Shown piece after piece: positions 23,219 to 30,178 of a stretch of DNA of 47,426 nucleotides; position 1 is the stretch's first letter, and each line of letters starts with the position of its first letter. Origin of the DNA: an aff. Roholtiella sp. LEGE 12411 (GTDB lineage Bacteria; Cyanobacteriota; Cyanobacteriia; Cyanobacteriales; Nostocaceae); assembly GCF_015206995.1 (NCBI RefSeq), contig NZ_JADEXR010000036.1:1-47426 (forward strand), written 5' to 3'. The translations under genes were made by a program, and so were the position numbers. Below the pieces are notes generated by a model. The model ran no database searches. It saw only the letters and a program-made list of their open reading frames with translations, and was not told the origin of the DNA.

Positions 23219-24382
23219 CTACACAGTTGGAGCGACAATATTTGGCATTTCTGACTTAATGTTAGCTAAAATATCTTTCCTTTTATGGAAACTAGCATTA
23301 TCGAGAATAATTTGGATCTCATCCTCAATGCTACTTTTACACAAGTACTTCTGCGGTATGTTATGGTAGTCAACTTTATCACCGTATTTACGACGAGAAC
23401 GACAACTGGGGTCAGGGGTTTGATAAGGTATATATAATGCCGAATCATGGCGGAGTTTGGAAATTATGTGCAAGTTTACTTGCCGAGCCATCTGTAAAGC
23501 ATTCTTGTTTCCAAAGTGACTATCTAGTACTAAGTAGGTAAGGGGAATAAAATTACCTAGTAACTGGAAAAGCGAATTAATCATTTTCTGAATCCGAAGT
23601 AATTCAGATGTTAATGTTACCTCCGTTTTATTCTTGTTTTTACTTCCTTTTGGTCGTCCACGCTGACGTTTTTCTTGAGGTTTTATTTCTCGGTTTGGTG
23701 ACGGGCTACCTTTTTCTACATCAGGGCAAACGCATCTAAAGTACTCTTGATCACGACCGATATTAAGAACCAACGAAAAAATCTTTCCTTTCGCGTTTGA
23801 TTATTTTTAAAGCCCCAAAGCGATGTCTACGACGGGCTACGCCTACGCCTAAATTTTTCGCAATAAGCAAGAGCTAATGATATTATTTTTAAGTCTATTG
23901 AGAATAGACTTTGTTTATTGACATGATGCGGCCGCCCTGTTTTCTACATCGCTCTTGATTACCTGTTCTACCTGGATTGGAAACGAGTGCCTTTGTTCAA
24001 CACTTACTAATGATAATGTAAAGAAAGATAGTCCTAATATAGGTCTACTTACTAGGCTGGAAAAGAATCTATCCAATCCATAAGTTTTTTTACCTGATTT
24101 ACTCACTACAACTTCATCTCCTGCCAGCAAATACACCTCATTCGCACCGAACAAATGCTTGCGGAAAAATAGCCAAAACAACGTTGCCCAAGGTATTACT
24201 GTCTGGAAGAATCTCAATATCGTCCGATAACTACCACCAACCCCTGCCCATCGCGAGATTCCCAACATCGTGACTCGCCCGCTCATCGCTAACATCGCCA
24301 GGATTATTTGGTTAAATTGTCGCATCGTTGTCGCGTTGATCTGCGGTAGCAGGCATTGCAGGAGTGATAAGATATCAGGCAT
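23219..24382 (-). pseudogene. IS701-type transposase split by a MITE
   Basis: The N-terminal part (24382 down to about 23940) reads MPDILSLLQCLLPQINATTM, ISRWAGVGGSYRTILRFFQT, YLLAGDEVVVSKSGKKTYGL and QVEQVIKSDVE, an IS701-like DDE transposase with the first catalytic Asp in AGDE. The second part resumes as DVEKGSPSPNREIKPQEK, RGRPKGSKNKNKTEVTLTSE and FIPLTYLVLDSHFGNKNALQ. Removing the 218-bp MITE and one 10-bp target duplication (228 bp, a multiple of three) rejoins the two frames exactly at IKSDVEKGSP. The C-terminus ends early in IILDNASFHKRK, which resembles an IS630-type DDE motif and suggests a second rearrangement. Non-functional. Confidence 0.85.
23722..23939. mobile_element. 218-bp MITE, copy 1, inside the transposase
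   Basis: Terminal inverted repeats are CAGGGCAAACGCATC and GATGCGGCCGCCCTG (12 of 15 matching). The direct flank TTTTCTACAT is present on both sides (23712-23721 and 23940-23949), a 10-bp target duplication. The interior carries GCGATGTCTACGACGGGCTA, the same small repeat family found in hsdR. A copy of identical length lies at 28332-28549. Confidence 0.92.
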
Positions 24383-24854
24383 GGGCTGCTTGTAGTGTTT
24401 GAGTTGTCGTTGTGAGAGACAATAACTCTACTACGAAACGCTCTACCTCTTGATGCTCTTATTTTGGCAACGGTATTGATTCTTGTTAAGGGAATAGTTT
24501 ATTTTCTGGAAGTCCCTTATATGTGCGATCGCATTTCTCATCTGGGAAATATTCCATCTTTGGGGTCTATTATTCGCGAAAAATCTGTTCTCAATCCTTT
24601 TGGTTGCTCATGGGTGACTGAATAACTTTTTTCCCGAAATATTGAGGAGATACCTTAATTTTTTACCTATACTGATTATCTTTTAGTAGCAGCAATTAAT
24701 CTAATCTTATTCCTTAAGATAGATGAATTTTCTTAGTAAATTATTATCCTTTGAATACAGCTTTCCATTATAAATTTAATATCATTTGTATGATTTACAT
24801 AAATTTTATCAATATCTAAAACTCTAGTATTAAGCAGTAAATAGGGTTACAATA

Positions 24855-24888
24855 AACTGTTAGTTGCTGGATGCAGCAATTAACAGTT
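24855..24888 (+). promoter_or_regulatory. Leader hairpin 1 upstream of the exported peptide gene
   Basis: AACTGTTAGTTGCTG-GATG-CAGCAATTAACAGTT: 15-bp arms with one G-T mismatch and a 4-base loop, 119 bp before the ATG at 25007. The shape suits a 5' untranslated RNA structure; function unknown. Confidence 0.5.
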
Positions 24889-24920
24889 CATGAAATTAAA
24901 CTTGAAAGTTATTAGGTCAG

Positions 24921-24964
24921 GTAAACCGAAAAGTTTAAGCGTGTCCTGTAACTTTTTGGTTTAC
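24921..24964 (+). promoter_or_regulatory. Leader hairpin 2 upstream of the exported peptide gene
   Basis: GTAAACCGAAAAGTT and AACTTTTTGGTTTAC form 15-bp arms (one mismatch) around a 14-base loop TAAGCGTGTCCTGT. It ends 42 bp before the ATG at 25007. Together with the hairpin at 24855 it gives a highly structured leader that could control translation or RNA stability; this is inference. Confidence 0.5.
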
Positions 24965-25006
24965 ATTACCCAATAAACTTGGCCAACTATTAGGTAACAA
25001 GGAATA

Positions 25007-25234
25007 ATGTTGAAACGTCGCGTAATACTAGCTGGTTTAAGTGTACTTAGCTTAACGTTAGCTGTGAGTACTAAAGTATATGGACAGTCCACAACTGGGC
25101 CAGATGCTTGGGAGACTGTCTACAATGATGCGGTTGCTGGAGCAACAACGACAATTTCAGTGCCGCTTTTAGGCTTTTTGTTATCAGTTGTCTTACAAAT
25201 ATTCTTCAAGTTGGCAGGTTTTTGGGGCGGTTAA
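25007..25234 (+). CDS. Small exported membrane peptide, 75 residues
   Basis: The N-terminus MLKRRVILAGLSVLSLTLAV followed by STKVYGQS is a good signal peptide with cleavage near Gly/Gln 26-27. The mature part is short (DAWETVYNDAVAGATTTIS) and ends with a hydrophobic helix (VPLLGFLLSVVLQIFFKLAG). No family recognised. A GGAA ribosome-like site and a long structured leader precede the ATG. It is the first of three consecutive genes for exported proteins (25007-27299) on the same strand, which may be functionally linked. Confidence 0.65.
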   Translation: MLKRRVILAGLSVLSLTLAVSTKVYGQSTTGPDAWETVYNDAVAGATTTISVPLLGFLLSVVLQIFFKLAGFWGG

Positions 25235-25418
25235 TTCTTGGTCTCATACCTAAAAGGAGTCTCAATAGAGGCTGTTACAGTGTAATTTTTGGTAATTTCT
25301 CAGCCTGCGTAGACGCTCTGCGTCTTGTTGCTAGACATCGCCTGAATAAATCTCTCATTCATTAACGCAGATTATCCCATAGTCAAATATTCCATAACCC
25401 GTGAGGACTTTTTTTCCT

Positions 25419-26699
25419 ATGTTCAAACCTCGCACAATTTTTAGTGCTTTAACTGCAATTATCCTAGCGTTTGCCATCAGCACACAGATATATATACAAC
25501 CCGCAGTAGCTGCTGGAGGAATCTGTAATCCAACTGTGGGAAACCTACCTGTATGCCCAAGTACCGCACCTTCCGAGTCAGCTAGTTTTATTGACCCAAA
25601 AGCAACAATCATCAATCCCACAAATATTACCTTGGGCAAAAAAGTCTACGTCGCTCCATTTGCTAAGTTAGATGCTACTAATGCTCCTATTAGTATTGCA
25701 GCAGATTCTAATGCTCAAGACCAAGTGAAAATCACAGCTTCAGGAACGGGAGTGCAGATTGGCGAGCGTGTCATTATGGCACACATGGCCGTTGTCAAAG
25801 GTGCAGCTAAAATTGGTACTCAAGGTTCCACAGGGCCTTTTACCGACACAGTTACCAATACTCAGTTTAGCAACACTGTTCCAGAGACTTTTCTCGCCTT
25901 CAATTGTGAAATAGACGGTGCAATTATACAAAGAAACACAGTAGTCAACTTTCTGGCGCGAGTTGGCCCTGGTGTTACCTTACCCGCTGGTAAAGTTGTC
26001 TTGCCTGGTAAAAACGTCACAACTAATCAACAAGCTACTAGCGGCAGTTTGGGGAAGGTGGCAAACTTGACACAAGCAGACGTTGCATTAATGGGAGGCA
26101 TTATTGAAGTCAATGAAGCATTTGCCAAAGGTTACACAGATTTAGCCAGAGCAGACTTGACCAACGTAACAGGAATTAATTATGCTCCTGTCACCTTCTT
26201 TAACTCTGGAGGTCTGCCGCAGATAGGTGGAAGTCCAACTCGTGATCCGAACTATCGTAACCGCATTATCGGTAATCTTACTTTCCAAGATTCTTTAGCA
26301 ACGCTCAACAACAAACTAGCTAATAGAATTTCGCTGCGTGCTGATGAGGGTGAACCTTTTAATGTTGGACGAATTGGCGGTATGGCAAACGATGTTGTGT
26401 TTCACGCATTAGAAACCACTAGTTTGACTCTTGGTAATGGTATTGGTTATGGGCCTCGCGCTCTAGTTCATGGCGGTAGGCAGGTTGTCAATGGTGTTGC
26501 TAATGGCCCTGAAACTAGCGTAGGTGATGCAGTAGGGTTAGGGCCGAACTCTGTTATATTCCGCGCCAGCATTGGCAACAGATCAGCAATTGGGCAAAGA
26601 AGCGCAGTCTTCAACTCTACAGTAGCTCCCAGAACGCATATCCGTTCTCGAACAATCTATGCAGACAACGGCAACCTGATTTTACCTGTGGAGTGGTAA
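25419..26699 (+). CDS. Exported two-lobed gamma-carbonic-anhydrase-like (left-handed beta-helix) protein
   Basis: From ATG 25419 (GAGGA ribosome site 12 bp upstream; the GTG at 25401 is less likely) the product has 426 residues. The signal peptide ends near AVAA (29-32). Lobe 1 (about 50-245) has hexapeptide-type turns, IGERVIMAHMAVVKGAAKIG (114-133), and a tail GKNVTTNQQAT...MGGIIEVNEAFAKGY that mirrors the segment after the gamma-CA domain of CcmM. Lobe 2 (about 290-426) has SLRADEGEPFNVG (305-317), VFHALE (327-332) and ALVHGG (348-353), the Arg-Asp/His/His pattern of gamma-CA. Aligned with Cam, lobe 2 keeps the first and third Zn ligands (His329, His351) but has Pro at the second, while lobe 1 keeps only the second (His122) and has Lys127 at the third. 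Activity is unproven; the location is probably periplasmic. Confidence 0.8.
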   Translation: MFKPRTIFSALTAIILAFAISTQIYIQPAVAAGGICNPTVGNLPVCPSTAPSESASFIDPKATIINPTNITLGKKVYVAPFAKLDATNAPISIAADSNAQDQVKITASGTGVQIGERVIMAHMAVVKGAAKIGTQGSTGPFTDTVTNTQFSNTVPETFLAFNCEIDGAIIQRNTVVNFLARVGPGVTLPAGKVVLPGKNVTTNQQATSGSLGKVANLTQADVALMGGIIEVNEAFAKGYTDLARADLTNVTGINYAPVTFFNSGGLPQIGGSPTRDPNYRNRIIGNLTFQDSLATLNNKLANRISLRADEGEPFNVGRIGGMANDVVFHALETTSLTLGNGIGYGPRALVHGGRQVVNGVANGPETSVGDAVGLGPNSVIFRASIGNRSAIGQRSAVFNSTVAPRTHIRSRTIYADNGNLILPVEW

Positions 26700-26717
26700 G
26701 CAACTGAATTTTGCATC

Positions 26718-27299
26718 ATGATGAATCGGAAAATATTGTCGGTGCAATTACAATGCCTACGATTGATTGTGCTGTTCACTTTGATATTCGGATTGATACT
26801 AGGTGTTGATGACAGTTCATCTATAGCTGCTGAAATCACCTCAAATCAGCCTCAAGTTGTACAGCCTTCAGTCACCGGACTTGTCTCTACATTGTCGGAT
26901 GAAGTCGAGGAATTACCATCAGACTTAATTCGCTGGTCAACTTACTGGCAACTTTGCTGGCAAGCATATCCTGAAGCTAAAGCATACGAACTGCAAACGG
27001 TGCTTACCGAAGGCAAGTCTCCCAAGTTGAAACGACAAGGCGATCGCTGCTTTCGTATACAAGCTGCATCTAATGAAAACCAAAAATCACAAGGATTACT
27101 CAACCGTGATTTAATCTTGTTAATGCATAAAATTCAGCTTGGTTATCGAGTGCGAGCCGTCTTAGATAACAACCGCGTCAGTGAATGGTCTCGAGTAATG
27201 GCAGTCGGTGCAACTACTACCTCTCAATTGAATGGTACTAATAACACCTGTAATAGCGCTTGTGGCACCAACGATAGCACCGAGAGTGAGTTTTTCTAA
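26718..27299 (+). CDS. Exported hypothetical protein, 193 residues
   Basis: Signal sequence or anchor in residues 12-38 (LQCLRLIVLFTLIFGLILGV, then DDSSSIAAE). The mature part has Trp/Cys-containing IRWSTYWQLCWQAYPEAKAY, LKRQGDRCFRIQAAS and a strand-rich LGYRVRAVLDNNRVSEWSRV, reminiscent of a fibronectin-like or lectin-like beta domain, but no family is recognised. Four Cys residues in the mature region could form disulfides, consistent with export. It starts 18 bp after the gamma-CA-like gene, so the two are probably co-transcribed. Confidence 0.65.
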   Translation: MMNRKILSVQLQCLRLIVLFTLIFGLILGVDDSSSIAAEITSNQPQVVQPSVTGLVSTLSDEVEELPSDLIRWSTYWQLCWQAYPEAKAYELQTVLTEGKSPKLKRQGDRCFRIQAASNENQKSQGLLNRDLILLMHKIQLGYRVRAVLDNNRVSEWSRVMAVGATTTSQLNGTNNTCNSACGTNDSTESEFF

Positions 27300-27892
27300 T
27301 GTTTGTGGTGCAATCCCAGCGTGAGGATACCCTAGTAAAGGTGCTTGCCCTTCATAAAGGATGATATACGTAGAGGGAGATTTTCTCTGATGAGAATAGC
27401 TTGTGCCATTCCAAAGCGCAATGGATCAATGAGATTTGCGACACTTTGGCGATCCATTCGGTTGAATAGTGGGGTTTTAGCTTTTAAACTCATCATGAAA
27501 AACGAGAAGATTGACAAGAGTCCCCTGACTTAGTTCGTCACACATACTGGTGTCGTTAGTGCACCATGAATGCTTAACTCAATATACAAATCTGAGGCAG
27601 TAATAGTCATGCTTCTCCTTGAACCATTGTTTTGTCCTTGTTGTACTCCAGCCATATTGCATTTACTAACTCAATCCGAGCTGACTCAGCACATACTCCA
27701 ATTAAGAACGGGGTCAGTTTCTGCGGCTATCAGAAGGAATCAAAAACAGCAGCAGCGATCTCTATCCGTAGAACAAGAACCAAACCTCACTAGTTAGTAA
27801 CACCCCAAGTCAAATCACAGACAAAGAAAGGGAAAGATTAATGGAACTTCCAGAAAATAAACTATTCCCTTAACAATAATGATAATTATTTT
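27300..27892. other. Gene-poor region after the exported-protein cluster
   Basis: Short open frames exist on both strands (27332-27517 minus; 27570-27797 plus, with CPCC near its start) but none has a family match I can recognise or a strong ribosome site. The right part contains the 31-bp inverted counterpart (27846-27876) of 24483-24513, probably an IS end leading into the ISAzo13 stub. Confidence 0.45.
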
Positions 27893-27930
27893 AAATGGGG
27901 ATGAAGGGGCAGCCCTTTCATCCCCATTTT
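27893..27930 (+). terminator. Strong intrinsic-terminator-like hairpin
   Basis: AATGGGGATGAAGGG and CCCTTTCATCCCCATT form a stem of about 14-15 bp with a one-base bulge around a GCAG loop, followed by TTTT. It lies after the exported-protein cluster and 45 bp before the ISAzo13 fragment. Confidence 0.7.
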
Positions 27931-27974
27931 GTAGTAATTTGAATAATGACGCTTGTTTTTGAGTGTGGTAACTG

Positions 27975-28202
27975 ATGGCTATAGTATTAACTGATTCTCT
28001 CAACAAGTTGTTGATTGAAACTGCATCTCAATTATTTGGTGCAGCAAAGCGTAAATTTATGGCTTCGACATTTCAGGGCTTAGGTTTAGGAGGGCAAAGG
28101 CTTGCAGAATCAGAATTAGGATGGAATCGAGATCCTATTAGGAAAGGGATAAGAGAATTAGAAAGCGGTATTACTTGTGTTGATAAGTTTTCCCTAATTT
28201 AG
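27975..28202 (+). pseudogene. N-terminal fragment of an ISAzo13-family transposase
   Basis: The 75 residues include LIETASQLFGAAKRKFMAST, QGLGLGGQRLAESELGWNRD and PIRKGIRELESGI, matching the N-terminal part of ISAzo13 transposases (I recall ...GSARRLFMA..VKELGxGGQRxAExELGWNRxTIRKGxHELxSGI). The full protein is over 350 residues; here it stops after LESGITCVDKFSLI. The DDE domain is absent, so it is a stub. Confidence 0.75.
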
Positions 28203-28331
28203 GTAATTGGTTTATTGATATTTGTTGTAGTAAAACAAACGTGATTTGATTTTAATAACAGCATTTATTTAGCTACAAGACAAACTAATTTTACACTGTT
28301 TAACTTCAAAGTAGACGACAAGTGTATAGAC
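28203..28331. other. Degenerate sequence between ISAzo13 stub and MITE
   Basis: AT-rich, with no frame of note. Confidence 0.4.
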
Positions 28332-28549
28332 CAGGGCAAACGCATCTAAATTACTCTTGATCACAATGAAAGTTAAGAACCAACGAAAAAATCTTTCCTT
28401 TCGCGTTTGATTATTTTTTAAGCCCCAAAGCGATATCTACGACGGGCTACGCCTACGCCTAAATTTTTCGCAATAAACAAGAATTAATGACATTATTTTA
28501 AACTCTATTGAGAATATGTATTGCTTATTGACATGATGCGGCCGCCCTG
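28332..28549. mobile_element. 218-bp MITE, copy 2
   Basis: Same ends (CAGGGCAAACGCATC / GATGCGGCCGCCCTG) and same length as the copy at 23722-23939, differing by scattered substitutions and small compensating indels. No matching target duplication is visible (GTGTATAGAC left, CGGTTAACTT right), so one flank has been rearranged since insertion. Confidence 0.88.
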
Positions 28550-29217
28550 CGGTTAACTTACGCCAAGCTGTACTAGTTTGTGCAACTGCTTTGAATAAGG
28601 GTGGCGGGAATTACCGTTATAATTTAGCGATCGCCAATTGGATTGATTTGTCCAACAAATTTCAACAAATCCGCGAGTCGTCTACAGATATTAGCTCCTT
28701 TGTATACAGTACGTATTGAACTAGGGAACTATGAGCAGCGTAGCATGAAAGACTAAGCATTGATCGTATTCATCAAGTTACTATCAGTGAACCAACATGC
28801 TAGACAAATAGCTCAGTACTTCTGTTAATGAAATCTGTATGCTATGACTAAAGCGCTTATTAGTAGTCATTTACTCATAATAAATAGACTATAATATAGT
28901 AGATATTGCTATTGAGTATGAATGTAAAAATGCTAATATTTATTGTTATTCAGTTTGTTAGAGATAAGTTAATAATTAACAGAATAAAAGTAAAAAAATG
29001 TGATGGACACGAACAACTTTATTGTTCACTTAATGAACAGGTCAGAAGTGGATTTGGTGATGATTTGGGCAGTAGCAGAAGGCTAAAATCCAGGGAAATA
29101 CATGGATTACAAAATTTTATATCAACATTCAACATTTCTGCGTCTATGCATTCTACTGTTTTGTATTTATGCTAAAACTTGTTCAACAAAAATTTACAGC
29201 TTTTCCAAATAAAACCA
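28550..29217. other. Gene remnant and intergenic sequence
   Basis: Directly right of the MITE an open frame reads VNLRQAVLVCATALNKGGGN, then YRYNLAIANWIDLSNKFQQI to a stop near 28721. The composition is protein-like, but the start is missing and I cannot assign it. It may be the 3' end of a gene cut by the MITE region. From 28722 to 29217 nothing convincing is seen; the frame at 28906-29175 has poor composition. Confidence 0.4.
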
Positions 29218-29457
29218 ATGTCTAAACAAAAGTCGGTAAGTCCTTGGAACTATAAACCTTGGTGGTGTCAGCCCTGGTCTATAATTCTTACAGGCGTCAC
29301 GCTGATTATTGGTAGCTGGTTACTATTTAAAGTAATCTGGCTAACAACTCTTATCTCCATTCCTGTATTGGCTTGGATGGTATTTTTTGTGTTAGTTTGG
29401 CCAAAACTGATTGTTCGCAGTGGGATTTTAGATTTGTATCACAGTGACAATCCATAA
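29218..29457 (+). CDS. Small conserved cyanobacterial membrane protein (DUF6737-like)
   Basis: From ATG 29218 the product is 79 residues: a polar N-terminus with WNYKPWWCQPWSIILTGVTL (aromatic, Cys-containing), then two hydrophobic helices (IILTGVTLIIGSWLLFKVIW; TTLISIPVLAWMVFFVLVWP) and a short tail. The KPWWCQPWSI pattern is what I recall for DUF6737 proteins of cyanobacteria; the assignment is from memory. The longer frame from 29179 adds 13 residues without a ribosome site. Probably a thylakoid or plasma membrane protein of unknown role. Confidence 0.65.
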   Translation: MSKQKSVSPWNYKPWWCQPWSIILTGVTLIIGSWLLFKVIWLTTLISIPVLAWMVFFVLVWPKLIVRSGILDLYHSDNP

Positions 29458-30178
29458 CATTAAATAGTAAAAGAAGTTAGGAGTAATTAGGTTTTATATA
29501 AACTGTATTAGTTTGTAACTCTTACTCCCTTAACTTCTTCTCTATAACTATATAGTGTAGGGTCATGTCAAGTTGTTCTAATCCGTCGAAGGAACTCAAT
29601 ATTAAGAGTTAGCTTCTCTCGGTATGAGTATAACCAATAGTTGCCATCAATAAAATTACCAAAGCTTTGAAGCGGCTTTTTTCTCAGTTTCTGTGGCAAG
29701 GTTTACAGAATCATTGAAGTTGCTTGCACTTTGGACTCATGATTATTTTTATGAGACAATTGGGAAAATTAGCTCTGCAATTATTCAAGCTTACATCAAT
29801 CACCCTCATTACAGTTGAAAGGCTCAAAGAGCATAGTAGTTAAAACTTATTGCGCCGCCTTTGCTCTTCGTTATGAAAACGCGAAGCTCCCAATTGACCG
29901 CCTTATTTCGGTGGATTAACATTATTGATAACTTTGCTACCAATATTATCCTAGTCACTTGGTGCAAAATATAAAGTAAAATAACTTTCACTATTTGGTA
30001 TTGTTTATTTGATATAACAAAAATCAAATTCTCATTAATATATGGCGAAGGTAGTAATTCTCAAACTAATTGGTGATCTGAAACACCAGGCATATTTGAG
30101 GGTACTGAGAAAATGCAGCGGCACGGTTAGAGTCTTGATTAGCACAGATAATATCCCTGCAACACCTAACTCAATATC
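29458..30178. other. Intergenic region before the TpsB gene
   Basis: No gene is recognised. A plus-strand frame near 29690-29820 (ALWTHDYFYETIGKISSAII...) is open for about 45 codons without a start and could be a remnant. An exact promoter for the downstream transporter cannot be pointed to. Confidence 0.4.

Larger units (their letters stand above)
24383..25006. other. Intergenic region with IS edge and two leader hairpins
   Basis: The left part probably holds the IS701 end and an orphan 31-bp sequence (24483-24513) that recurs inverted at 27846-27876. A frame VLILVKGIVYFLEVPLYMCD... is open for about 60 codons but has no start and unlikely composition. The right part is a leader for the gene at 25007 with two long hairpins listed separately. 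Confidence 0.5.

Noticed and set aside
27332-27517. 61-codon minus-strand frame (FNRMDRQSVANLIDPLRFGM)
   Set aside because: Composition is reasonable but the opposite strand is open as well and no family or ribosome site is evident; too weak to list as a gene.
27570-27797. 75-codon plus-strand frame with CPCC
   Set aside because: No ribosome site, no family, in an IS-rich region; kept only as a note in the intergenic entry.
28906-29175. 89-codon plus-strand frame
   Set aside because: Codon use and composition are unlike neighbouring genes, no motif, no ribosome site.
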